64,000 nucleotides of DNA from Deltaproteobacteria bacterium (GTDB taxonomy: Bacteria > Desulfobacterota > Syntrophorhabdia > Syntrophorhabdales > Syntrophorhabdaceae), in contig JAKORG010000003.1 in assembly GCA_029777945.1 (NCBI GenBank), forward strand, positions 1-64,000. Reading direction: 5' to 3'. The notes under the pieces were generated by a model. It had not been told where the DNA came from. It ran no database searches and worked only from the letters and a program-made list of their open reading frames with translations. Shown here in pieces: positions 17,770 through 26,440 of this stretch (position 1 is its first letter; every line of letters begins with the position of its first letter). The position numbers and the translations under genes were made by a program.

Positions 17770-17783
17770 TTTATATTCCTCCA

Positions 17784-18575
17784 TCAATCGTTGTCGTAAT
17801 ACTCTTCGTATTTTGATTCAAGGATGCTTTCGTCTATAAAAGGTTTGGGCTCACTTGTAATGGTCTCTTCCTTACCCTGAAATTCTTTTTGATATATTTC
17901 TCTTCCCTCGATTACTGCATCGGCAATCTTCATTGTTATGAGTTTTATTGCCCTTATTGCATCGTCATTGCCAGGGATTACGAAATCTATGTCATCAGGG
18001 TCACAGTTTGTATCCACTATACCCACCGTAGGTATGCCCAGTTTCTTTGCCTCTTTTACAGCTATATATTCCTTTTTAGGATCCACCACATATAGAATAC
18101 CTGGTAACCGATCCATGCCTTTTATGCCGCCGATGTTTTTTTCGAGTTTTTCGATCTGCCTATCGATTCTTATAGCCTCTTTTTTGGGTAACATTTTATA
18201 AATTTCACTCTGTCTCAATTCCTCAAATTTCTTCAGTCTTTCTATGCTCTTTTCAATGGTCTGGAAGTTTGTCATGGTCCCACCAAGCCATCTTTCATTT
18301 ACATAAAATGCGCCACACCTTATTGCCTCTTCCTTTATTGCCTCCTGCGCCTGCTTTTTTGTGCCTACAAAGAGTATGTGTTCGTTACGGGATGCCACCT
18401 CTTTTACAAAATTATAGGCATCTTTAAACATCTTCAAGGTTTTTTGTAAATCGATGATGTAGATGCCGTTTCTTGCACCAAAGATATAGGGCTTCATTTT
18501 GGGATTCCATCTCTTTGTCTGGTGGCCGAAATGAACGCCTGCCTCAAGAAGTTGTTTGATAGTTAAATTTGACAT
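17784..18575 (-). CDS. rpsB: 30S ribosomal protein S2
   Basis: This is a structural protein of the small subunit. The N-terminus has [35 protein letters not shown], and later segments [22 protein letters not shown] and [29 protein letters not shown] are all canonical S2. The 263 residues include an acidic C-terminal tail. AGGAGG precedes the ATG. It is the promoter-proximal gene of the rpsB-tsf-pyrH-frr-uppS-cdsA-dxr-rseP-tsaB series. The 182-base upstream leader (18576-18757) is AT-rich, without a regulatory fold I could identify. Confidence 0.98.
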   Translation of the reverse strand: MSNLTIKQLLEAGVHFGHQTKRWNPKMKPYIFGARNGIYIIDLQKTLKMFKDAYNFVKEVASRNEHILFVGTKKQAQEAIKEEAIRCGAFYVNERWLGGTMTNFQTIEKSIERLKKFEELRQSEIYKMLPKKEAIRIDRQIEKLEKNIGGIKGMDRLPGILYVVDPKKEYIAVKEAKKLGIPTVGIVDTNCDPDDIDFVIPGNDDAIRAIKLITMKIADAVIEGREIYQKEFQGKEETITSEPKPFIDESILESKYEEYYDND

Positions 18576-18781
18576 GTTACCTCCTGGTTTTTTTCTTCCG
18601 TCTCTCGCACTTTAACAAATAGACAGTTTTTGTCTGCACCCTATTGTTAATTGAGAGGCGTGTTTTTTTAATTGCCTGTATAAATATCATACAGTAGAAA
18701 ATATTTCAATAAAATTATATTGTTGGAAGCTTTAATTAAATTTGACTTTCCCTTACCTTGTATGTTAGACATTCTAATCTC

Positions 18782-20029
18782 ATGAAAGAACAGCTAACAA
18801 AGCCGTTTAAGGCCATATTATACAATAAAGAAAAGGTAGATGATGTAGGTGCATGTATCTGCCCTCCCTATGATGTAATTACAGATAAAGAGCAATATCT
18901 TAAAAAAAGTGACTACAATATAATAAGGCTCGAGCTACCCCAGGCAGAGCCACCTTTAGATGAGTACGAATCAGCAAAAAAGATAATGGCAGAATGGTTG
19001 AAGAAAAAGGTTCTTATAGAGGACAAAGAAGACTCTATATATGTTTATGAACAAAAGTTTGTTTTTAACAAAAAGACCTATATAAGAACGGGCTTTGTAG
19101 CTTTAAATAAGATAGATAAGGATAGGATACTTATACATGAGGCAACAAGGTCAAAGGCAAAACAGGACAGGGAAAGGCTTATCTCCACCTTAAAGGCATA
19201 TACGAGTTTTGTGTTTGGGCTCTACGAAGACAGGGAGCATAAGATAGAAGATGTACTTTTACAATCGAAAAAAAGTCTCCTCTATTCGTTCGTAGACGAA
19301 AATTCTATAGAATACAAAATATTCAAGATAAGTGAAAAAAAGGAGTTAAAAGAACTGTGTGAACTGATGGAAGGCAAAAAGATTTATATTGCAGACGGTC
19401 ATCACAGGCTCGATGTTTCATATAGATTAAAAATGGATTATATACCCATTTATCTGACAAATATGTATTCTGACAGTATAATCATATGGCCCTACCACAG
19501 GATTATTACATTTAAAAAACAGAGAAGTCTCTACGATTTTATAAAAACATTAAGCGAATACGGTGAAATAGAAAAGAAGAACATAATAAACAGTAATACA
19601 ATAGAAGGCTCTATTGAGATTATCTCAAAAGAGCAAAGGCCATCTTATGCCTTTTACTCAAAGGAAGACATAAACAATCTATTTATATTAAAGCTGGAAC
19701 GGCAGGTTCAATTCAGGGAAGAGGTTCACGACGTATTAAAAAGGCTAAAGGTAAATATACTCCATGCCGGGATATTGAACAATCTTTTAGGCATTGAAGA
19801 GGAAGAGATATCTTTTACCCAGGAGCCCTATAAATTTTTAGATGCCTTAAAAAGAGGGGATATAGATCTGATTGTGCTACTTCCTCCAACCACAGTAGAT
19901 GAGGTGAAGGCAGTGGCAGATAATTTTCTTTACATGCCGCCGAAATCAACATTTTTTTTCCCAAAGGTCTCCACAGGACCTATTATATATAGTTATGATA
20001 AACATCAAGCCGGAATTGAGTTTGACTGA
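18782..20029 (+). CDS. DUF1015 family protein
   Basis: This is a conserved bacterial protein of unknown biochemical role. Diagnostic segments are the N-terminal KPFKAILYNKEKVDD..CICPPYDVI, then RLELPQ, YVYEQKF..YIRTGFVAL, the HEATRSKAKQDRERLI motif and IADGHHRLDVS, as in the whole family. The frame is open from 18758 (TTG), but homology begins at the ATG at 18782, which I use (415 residues). No good ribosome site precedes either. The 3' end overlaps the methyltransferase gene by 35 bases. Some members are annotated as HTH-type or phosphatase-like, which I do not consider supported. Confidence 0.85.
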   Translation: MKEQLTKPFKAILYNKEKVDDVGACICPPYDVITDKEQYLKKSDYNIIRLELPQAEPPLDEYESAKKIMAEWLKKKVLIEDKEDSIYVYEQKFVFNKKTYIRTGFVALNKIDKDRILIHEATRSKAKQDRERLISTLKAYTSFVFGLYEDREHKIEDVLLQSKKSLLYSFVDENSIEYKIFKISEKKELKELCELMEGKKIYIADGHHRLDVSYRLKMDYIPIYLTNMYSDSIIIWPYHRIITFKKQRSLYDFIKTLSEYGEIEKKNIINSNTIEGSIEIISKEQRPSYAFYSKEDINNLFILKLERQVQFREEVHDVLKRLKVNILHAGILNNLLGIEEEEISFTQEPYKFLDALKRGDIDLIVLLPPTTVDEVKAVADNFLYMPPKSTFFFPKVSTGPIIYSYDKHQAGIEFD

Positions 20030-20753
20030 AAACTTTGACAAGGATTTAACGCTTGAGATACTATGTAACGAAAAGATCAAGATCTTCCAGAGAAAAAAAG
20101 GTTACAGGTTTTCCATTGATGCGATAATCCTTGCAAATTTTGTTAGATTGAAAAGGTATGAAAAGGTCCTGGATATAGGTACAGGATGCGGTATCATACC
20201 TATTTATATGACAAAGGTAATGGGTTATAAAAACAAATTCATAGGTATAGAAATCCAGAAAGAGTTGTATGAACTGGCCTTGAAAAATAAAGAATTAAAT
20301 AGTTGCGAGAACATCGAATTTATCCACGATGACATAAAGGCATACGTAAACAATTTTAAAAATATAACCTTTGACGCTATTATCTCAAATCCACCTTATA
20401 CAAAGGAGCAAACAGGTAGAAAATGTCCTGGCCAATCAAGGCTTATTGCAAGGCATGAAACATTACTGCCCCTTGAATCTCTCCTGAATGGGGCCTCAAA
20501 AATGTTAAAACAAAAAGGAAGACTATACCTGATATACCCTGTGAAGAGGTTAGGCGAACTTATCTGGAGGGCACAATCAGAAAAACTCGAGGCAAAGAGG
20601 ATACGCTTTGTGCATCCAAGAAAAGATAAACAGGCAAACCTTTTTCTCGTGGAGTTTGTAAAAAGGGGTGGAATTGAATTAATAGTAGAAAAACCTCTTT
20701 ACATATACGAAAATTTTTATTATACGGAAGAGATACAGCATTATTATGCATAA
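19995..20753 (+). CDS. tRNA1(Val) (adenine-N6)-methyltransferase-like protein
   Basis: This is a SAM-dependent N6-adenine methyltransferase of the TrmN6/YfiC group, which in E. coli methylates A37 of tRNA1Val. The 252 residues contain FQRKKGYRFSIDAIILANF, typical of the group, then the SAM-binding VLDIGTGCGIIPIYM and the catalytic NPPY motif followed by TGRKCPGQSRLIARHE. The ATG lies inside DUF1015 with a 35-base overlap. The target cannot be fixed from sequence; 23S rRNA or tRNA substrates are both possible for this superfamily. Confidence 0.85.
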   Translation: MINIKPELSLTENFDKDLTLEILCNEKIKIFQRKKGYRFSIDAIILANFVRLKRYEKVLDIGTGCGIIPIYMTKVMGYKNKFIGIEIQKELYELALKNKELNSCENIEFIHDDIKAYVNNFKNITFDAIISNPPYTKEQTGRKCPGQSRLIARHETLLPLESLLNGASKMLKQKGRLYLIYPVKRLGELIWRAQSEKLEAKRIRFVHPRKDKQANLFLVEFVKRGGIELIVEKPLYIYENFYYTEEIQHYYA

Positions 20754-20763
20754 AAAGGGACCT

Positions 20764-21732
20764 ATGGAAAAGATACTCACATTAATTGAAAAGGATTTGA
20801 AAAGACTCGAGCTTGCCATTGATACTTTAAATGAAACAAAAGTAAAGGTCATTACAAATATTATTGATCATATAATAAAATCAGGCGGAAAAAGAATAAG
20901 GCCTATTTTATTGATACTCACATCAAAATTATGCGGCTATAAGGGCAAAAGGCACATAAAATATGCTGCAGTAATCGAATTCATACATACTGCAACTTTG
21001 CTGCACGATGATGTTATAGATAATGCCCAATTAAGAAGGGGGTCCTCTACTGCAAATATCCTATGGGGTAATCAGGCAAGTGTGCTTGTTGGTGATTTTC
21101 TATATTCCAAATCTTTTGAGCTTATGTCAAAAGAAGGGAATATGGATATAATAAAGACCGTTTCAAATGCCACAACCATACTTTCAGAAGGGGAAATCCT
21201 TGAGCTTATTAAAACATCTGATACAAACCTTACAGAGGAGGAATACTTTGAAATAATCAACAAAAAGACTGCCATACTCTTTTCTGCTGCATGCGAAATA
21301 GGAGGTATCTTAGGTGATATTAGCAAGGCGAAGATTAGACGATTAAGCGACTACGGGAAGTATTTGGGGATTGCCTTCCAACTTGTAGATGACCTTCTTG
21401 ACTATGTGGGAGAAAAAGATACCTTCGGGAAACAGGTAGGCACTGATTTAAAGGAAGGGAAGGTAACCCTCCCTTTAATATATACATTAAAACATGCCAG
21501 CGAAAAAGATTCGTCTTTAATTAAAGAAAACTTATATAAGAGGGAAATAACCTCTAAAGATTTTAAGACTGTAAAAAACATTGTAGAAAAATACGGGGGG
21601 TTTCAATATACGCATAATGTAACAAAGATATATATAGAAAAGGCAAGGAAATGCCTTGAAGGATTTGGGCCTTCAAATTATAAAGATGCCCTTCTCTCAC
21701 TCACTGATATGATGCTTACAAGAAAGGTCTGA
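20764..21732 (+). CDS. ispB: Trans-polyprenyl diphosphate synthase
   Basis: The enzyme condenses isopentenyl diphosphate onto allylic primers to make the quinone side chain or a shorter prenyl diphosphate. The first aspartate-rich motif HDDVIDNAQLRRG and the second motif QLVDDLLDYVGEKD are intact, and GGKRIRPIL and GKVTLPLIYTL are family blocks. The open frame begins at 20746, but the ATG at 20764 follows AAGGGA and matches family N-termini better, giving 322 residues. Chain length depends on residues before the first motif: TATLL there suggests a long-chain (quinone-type) product. The GGPS/FPPS alternative cannot be excluded. Confidence 0.88.
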   Translation: MEKILTLIEKDLKRLELAIDTLNETKVKVITNIIDHIIKSGGKRIRPILLILTSKLCGYKGKRHIKYAAVIEFIHTATLLHDDVIDNAQLRRGSSTANILWGNQASVLVGDFLYSKSFELMSKEGNMDIIKTVSNATTILSEGEILELIKTSDTNLTEEEYFEIINKKTAILFSAACEIGGILGDISKAKIRRLSDYGKYLGIAFQLVDDLLDYVGEKDTFGKQVGTDLKEGKVTLPLIYTLKHASEKDSSLIKENLYKREITSKDFKTVKNIVEKYGGFQYTHNVTKIYIEKARKCLEGFGPSNYKDALLSLTDMMLTRKV

Positions 21733-21757
21733 AGGGGCCAGAATTTTTTAGCTAAAA

Positions 21758-23299
21758 CTATTTTAAGGAACTTTTAAAAAACTTAGCAAAAATTAATAAA
21801 AATACTACGGCTAATATATATATAAACCAATCGCCGTATCTCACATAAAATGTTTTTTTATCGGATAGATAGAAATCGTCTTTTAAAACAGCATCTTCAA
21901 AAATATGCGTCTTTTTTTTGATTCGTCCCCTGTTATCTATTACCGCACTGATTCCTGTATTTGCCGCCCTTAAGATAAACCTATCCGTCTCTATTGCCCT
22001 GAATACATAAAAAGTAAAATGCTGGAAAGGGGCAGATGTTCTGTCATACCATGCATCGTTTGTAAGATTAATAATTACCTGGGCACCTCTTCTTACTGTG
22101 TTTACAGAGATGTGGGGGAATATCCCCTCATAGCAAATAAGGACACCGATATTTCCGATAGAGGATTTTATAGGGTCATTGGTGCTGCCAGCAGAAAAAT
22201 TTCCCCCTGCTGCTGTTATCTTTTCAAGAAAAGGTATGTAATCTCTAAGGGGTGTGTATTCTCCAAAGGGAACAAGGTGAACCTTATTGTAAAAACCCGC
22301 CAGCTCCCCGTGTCTATTTATCAAATATGCAGAGTTGTAAAATTTATCGCCCTTTTCTTCATGAACTGTTCCAAAGACAAGATCTGCCTTTATGGACATT
22401 GCAAGGGATATTAATTGGTGTTCAAATGATTTTGTCGTATTGAATGGAAAAGGCAGGGATGTTTCAGGCCATATAATAAGGTCGCACCCATTTCCATATT
22501 CCATTGTCATATTTATATATTTTTCCACTGTTTTTGCCTTAAACCGCTCATCCCATTTTACATCCTGGGTAATATTACCCTGGACTATGGCCACCTTTTT
22601 TGCTCCCTCTCTACTACCGTCAGCTTTTAATTGTACTACACCATAAAGAATGGATATGACTATTAATACCCCAGTAACAATGCTATACAGCACAGGAATC
22701 CTTTTTTCTATCAATACATAATAGAAAATGCAGTTTACAGCCACTATCAAAAAGGAGATAAAATACACGCCCGTTATAGATACAACCTGAATGAAAGGGA
22801 GAAAATTGTGCTGTGAGTAAGCTATTAATGCCCAGGGAAAACCTGTTAGAAAAAAGCCCCTTATATATTCAAGGAATACCCAGATAAAAGGTGCAGATAG
22901 AAAGACAGGGAAAGCGTATTTTTGTTTAAGAACAGTAATAACATAAGAAAATATGGCCACATAAAATGCCATATATAAGACAAGAAGAACCATAGTAGCG
23001 ATGCTTGTAAAAATATCAAGACCACCGTATCTATTCATGGCAATGACAACCCAATATATAAGGCCAAGATAAGACACTATGCCAGAAATAAACCCTTTTT
23101 TAAAATTATAAGAGGGATTATCGTTCCTAAACGATACAAGAAGGGGAATAAGGCTTATAAATGCTACAGGAGATATAGATATAGGGGAATGGCACAGAAC
23201 CATCATAATGCCCGATAGAACAGGCAGTCGTATTTCGTATAGGTATTTAAAGATACCCTCTTTGGTGGGTTTTATAGCTTTATTTTTAGGCCCCATCAT
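21758..23299 (-). CDS. lnt: Apolipoprotein N-acyltransferase
   Basis: This inner-membrane enzyme adds the third acyl chain to lipoprotein N-termini. The 513 residues comprise about six hydrophobic helices (residues 25-220), then a nitrilase-like periplasmic domain with the catalytic triad: glutamate in WPETSLPFP, lysine in NKVHLVPFGEYTP, and cysteine in GVLICYEGIFP. A final helix lies near the C-terminus. It directly follows ybeY with no gap and converges on the prenyl synthase gene. It indicates a diderm cell with triacylated lipoproteins. Confidence 0.95.
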   Translation of the reverse strand: MMGPKNKAIKPTKEGIFKYLYEIRLPVLSGIMMVLCHSPISISPVAFISLIPLLVSFRNDNPSYNFKKGFISGIVSYLGLIYWVVIAMNRYGGLDIFTSIATMVLLVLYMAFYVAIFSYVITVLKQKYAFPVFLSAPFIWVFLEYIRGFFLTGFPWALIAYSQHNFLPFIQVVSITGVYFISFLIVAVNCIFYYVLIEKRIPVLYSIVTGVLIVISILYGVVQLKADGSREGAKKVAIVQGNITQDVKWDERFKAKTVEKYINMTMEYGNGCDLIIWPETSLPFPFNTTKSFEHQLISLAMSIKADLVFGTVHEEKGDKFYNSAYLINRHGELAGFYNKVHLVPFGEYTPLRDYIPFLEKITAAGGNFSAGSTNDPIKSSIGNIGVLICYEGIFPHISVNTVRRGAQVIINLTNDAWYDRTSAPFQHFTFYVFRAIETDRFILRAANTGISAVIDNRGRIKKKTHIFEDAVLKDDFYLSDKKTFYVRYGDWFIYILAVVFLLIFAKFFKSSLK

Positions 23300-23770
23300 C
23301 TATCTTTTTTCTAAAACGAATTCCCTGTAAACATTTTGTTGGGATATATATTTTAGAAGCTTTCTCTCCATATATCTCATTCTTCTTGCCTCTTTAGCTC
23401 CCCTTTCATGGTCGAAACCTAAAATATGGACAATGCCGTGTATAATAAGCTCAACGAGCCTCTCTGAAAAACTACAGCCAGAAATGTTTGCCTCATAATC
23501 TGCCATCTCAACGGATATAGCAATATCACCTATGATGTTTTCTTCAAAGGTATGATTTCCATTTTCCATATAAGAAAAGGAGATAACGTTTGTAGGCTTA
23601 TCTTTATTAAAATACCTTTTATTTAATCTTGTTATGCCTTTATTGTCAGTGAGAAAAAGGCTTAATTGCTTATCCTGTAGCCTTAAATAGATTAGTAACC
23701 CTTCTATCAATCTTTTGAGCTGCCTTGTCTCTATCTTCAGAAACTTTTGGGAGTTTTTTATCAGTACCAT
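23300..23770 (-). CDS. ybeY: Endoribonuclease/rRNA maturation factor YbeY
   Basis: This metal-dependent RNase is implicated in 16S rRNA 3' maturation and ribosome quality control. The zinc motif HGIVHILGFDHERGA (H-x3-H-x5-H form) is present near the C-terminus, and the N-terminal MVLIKNSQKFLKI..LKRLIEGLL matches family starts. The ATG at 23770 has AAGGA 9 bases upstream, so the first 34 codons overlap the 3' end of the HD-domain gene in another frame (101 bases). The ybeY-phoH-PgpH association is common in bacteria. Confidence 0.95.
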   Translation of the reverse strand: MVLIKNSQKFLKIETRQLKRLIEGLLIYLRLQDKQLSLFLTDNKGITRLNKRYFNKDKPTNVISFSYMENGNHTFEENIIGDIAISVEMADYEANISGCSFSERLVELIIHGIVHILGFDHERGAKEARRMRYMERKLLKYISQQNVYREFVLEKR

Positions 23771-25376
23771 TGAAAACAGTCCTTTCAGGGTATTCTATCC
23801 TCTGGTGGAATATGCCCAGAAGTATAGTTATGAAGCTTTTCTGAATCGCATGTAAATCTTTTAAGGTAAGTTCGCACTCGTCTAACTGACCGTCGAGAAA
23901 AACCTTTTCTATTACTTCCTGGACGTGTTTCTCAATTCGCTTAGGTGTAGGTTCATTAAGAACCCTTGAAGATGCCTCCACAACATCGGCAAGCATTACA
24001 ATACCAGCCTCTTTTGTCTGTGGTTTTGGGCCTGGGTATCTAAAATCCTTTTCATCTATTACAAACAATTCAGGGTCTTCGCTTTCCTTTGCCCTGTTGT
24101 AGAAATAACTTACAAGGGATGTGCCATGGTGTTCTTTTATGATGTCCTTTATCTTTTTTCCTAATTTATATTTTTCTGCAAGCTCTATACCTTCTTTTAC
24201 ATGGGAAAGGATAATAAGGGAGCTCATGCTCGGGGTCAAATCCTTGTGGGCATCGTCAAAGCCTTTTCTGTTTTCGATAAAATAGTGGGGCATCTTTAAT
24301 TTACCTATATCGTGATAATAGGCAGCTACCCTTGTAAGGAGAGGATGGGCTCCAATCGCCTCTGCCGCTGCCTTTGAGAGATTGCCCACTATGATACTGT
24401 GGTGATATGTCCCAGGTGCCTTTATCATCATCTCTTCAAGAAGGACATTATCAAGGTTTGCAAGCTCAAGGAGTTTGATATTCGTTGTATAATCGAATAT
24501 ATGTTCTATAATAGGCAAGATTCCTAAGGCAATAAAACTGCTTATAATACCGTTTATAAGGATAAAGACGATTTTTGAAGGTAGGTCTAATAAAGAATCA
24601 CCGGTTATGATATGGAATACTAATATAAGAAATCCAACGATAAAGGATGTTAATATACCTGCCTTTATTATGATGCTTCTACTTTCACACCTTTCTGAAA
24701 AATAAGAGGCAAGGATGTTTCCGATTAAAACATACATAAAAACTGGCATACTTAGATCAAGCATAATACCTGCATAAATTGCTGTTAAAAGGGAAAAGAT
24801 AATCGCTGCCTCTGAAAACAAGGCAATCCTTAAGACTATACCGAGGGTAAATATAGGGACAAGATACATTAAATTAGTATTGCTAAGCCCGCTTATGTTT
24901 TCTATTGCCAGTGACATAACCTTTATCAACATTATAATAAATAACGACATGGATGAGCAAAAGACTATATCCCTTTCCGATAATTTAAATTTCTTTATGT
25001 TTTTTGATGAAAATTCATATATGAGAAAGGTAACGAGCAGGATGAGTATGAAGAGGGATAAAAAGAATTTAAACCTGAAGGGCTCTTTTGATTCCTTTTC
25101 CTTTAATGCATTGAGTATCGTGAGCTGGTCTTTTGTAACCTTTTCGCCTTCTCTAACAACCACCTCACCCTTTTTAATAGTTATACCGAGAGAAGGTATA
25201 TCTGTTTCGTATTTAGACTTTATGCTCTTGCTGGGTATATCACCTATATGGTATTCCGGTAGGGTTCTGTCTGGTTTATATGAAATAATAACTGATAAAA
25301 AAATGGAGAGCACAAAAAATATAAATAAAGTTCTATATTTTTGATACGATGGAGGTTTATCTTTGCTGTTCGGCAT
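23670..25376 (-). CDS. Membrane HD-domain phosphodiesterase, PgpH/YqfF (7TMR-HD) type, short extracytoplasmic domain
   Basis: PgpH proteins hydrolyse cyclic-di-AMP in the bacteria where they are characterised. The 568-residue protein starts with one membrane helix (about 15-32), a short loop of about 60 residues, then seven hydrophobic helices (about 95-290). The cytoplasmic HD domain follows, with HHSIIVGNLSKAAAEAIG, the HD pair in VAAYYHDIGK, and the later DIIKEHHGT and DVVEASSR metal ligands. The loop replacing the usual 7TMR-HDED sensor domain is much shorter than in Listeria or Bacillus homologues. It lies 2 bases after phoH and overlaps ybeY by 101 bases. The c-di-AMP substrate is inferred. 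Confidence 0.85.
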   Translation of the reverse strand: MPNSKDKPPSYQKYRTLFIFFVLSIFLSVIISYKPDRTLPEYHIGDIPSKSIKSKYETDIPSLGITIKKGEVVVREGEKVTKDQLTILNALKEKESKEPFRFKFFLSLFILILLVTFLIYEFSSKNIKKFKLSERDIVFCSSMSLFIIMLIKVMSLAIENISGLSNTNLMYLVPIFTLGIVLRIALFSEAAIIFSLLTAIYAGIMLDLSMPVFMYVLIGNILASYFSERCESRSIIIKAGILTSFIVGFLILVFHIITGDSLLDLPSKIVFILINGIISSFIALGILPIIEHIFDYTTNIKLLELANLDNVLLEEMMIKAPGTYHHSIIVGNLSKAAAEAIGAHPLLTRVAAYYHDIGKLKMPHYFIENRKGFDDAHKDLTPSMSSLIILSHVKEGIELAEKYKLGKKIKDIIKEHHGTSLVSYFYNRAKESEDPELFVIDEKDFRYPGPKPQTKEAGIVMLADVVEASSRVLNEPTPKRIEKHVQEVIEKVFLDGQLDECELTLKDLHAIQKSFITILLGIFHQRIEYPERTVFNGTDKKLPKVSEDRDKAAQKIDRRVTNLFKATG

Positions 25377-25378
25377 CT

Positions 25379-26362
25379 CTATTCGATTCCCTTTGTGGAG
25401 TTTCGTTTTGTCTCGTATGCCTTTATTATCTTCTGCACAAGAGGATGCCTTACCACATCACCCTTGGAGAAATATACAAACCTTATACCCTTTATGCCTT
25501 TCAGTATGGACTGGATCTCCACAAGTCCGCTTGCCTTTTTATCTGCCAGATCTATCTGGGTTATGTCTCCTGTAACCACTGTCTTTGATGAAAAGCCGAG
25601 TCTCGTCAAAAACATCTTCATCTGTTCAGTGCCGGTATTCTGGGCCTCATCCAATATTATAAAAGCATCATTTAATGTCCTGCCCCTCATAAAAGCAAGG
25701 GGTGCAATCTCTATTATGCCTCTCTCTATAAGCCTTGTAGCCCTATCCATATCGAGCATATCGTAAAGGGCATCGTAAAGAGGTCTTAAATAGGGATTTA
25801 CCTTTTCATACATGGTGCCTGGTAAAAATCCGAGTTTTTCTCCTGCCTCAATGGCGGGCCTTGTCAGTATAATCCTTGAAACCTCTTTTCTATAATATGA
25901 CGATAGGGCCATTGCCATGGCAAGATAGGTTTTGCCAGTTCCAGCAGGGCCTATGCCTATCACCATATCGTATTTTCTAATGGCATCTATGTAAGCCTTT
26001 TGGTTTTTTGATTTTGGGGTTATTACCTTTTTTGTGGGGACAATGTATATCTCATCTTTTTTTTCGTGTTCCTGGGTAATCTGATGGGATGTAACCAATC
26101 TTACTGCGCTGTCTATATCGGATGAGTTTACAACAAAACCTTTTTTGATGATACCCTTTAATTCGTTTATAACCCTGCTCGTACTTTCTAACTCATCCTT
26201 GTTGCCCACTATGGTTAAATGATTGCCCCTGACACTTGCCTTAATATTAAAATACTTTCTCAGATATTTTATGTTTTCATCACGGGGCCCAAACAGGCTA
26301 CGGGCTGTGTTTATATCATCAAAAGAAAATTTTATATATTGTTCTTCAGTCTTTCCTTCCAA
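25379..26362 (-). CDS. ybeZ: PhoH-like ATPase (YbeZ type)
   Basis: This is a cytoplasmic NTPase of the PhoH family with an N-terminal KH-like region (LFGPRDENIKYLRKYFNIKASVRGNHLTI). It functions with YbeY in RNA metabolism. The 327 residues contain Walker A GPAGTGKTYLA near residue 135, DEAQNTGTEQMKMFLTRLG as Walker B, and VTGDITQIDL sensor I. It is 2 bases upstream of the membrane HD gene, followed by ybeY and lnt, forming the conserved phoH-pgpH-ybeY-lnt operon. Confidence 0.94.
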   Translation of the reverse strand: MEGKTEEQYIKFSFDDINTARSLFGPRDENIKYLRKYFNIKASVRGNHLTIVGNKDELESTSRVINELKGIIKKGFVVNSSDIDSAVRLVTSHQITQEHEKKDEIYIVPTKKVITPKSKNQKAYIDAIRKYDMVIGIGPAGTGKTYLAMAMALSSYYRKEVSRIILTRPAIEAGEKLGFLPGTMYEKVNPYLRPLYDALYDMLDMDRATRLIERGIIEIAPLAFMRGRTLNDAFIILDEAQNTGTEQMKMFLTRLGFSSKTVVTGDITQIDLADKKASGLVEIQSILKGIKGIRFVYFSKGDVVRHPLVQKIIKAYETKRNSTKGIE

Positions 26363-26440
26363 AAACTAATCTATTCCTCCTATGTTGCTATATTATACCA
26401 TAAAAAAACTTTTTAAAAAATATATACAAAAAAACAAAGA

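Noticed and set aside
17770-17787. Start of tsf at 17787.
   Set aside because: The ribosome site GGAGG lies within this extension and the family N-terminus begins at 17769.
18576-18757. Ribosomal-protein leader riboregulator upstream of rpsB.
   Set aside because: I could not identify a conserved fold or terminator/antiterminator pair; only an AT-rich leader is visible.
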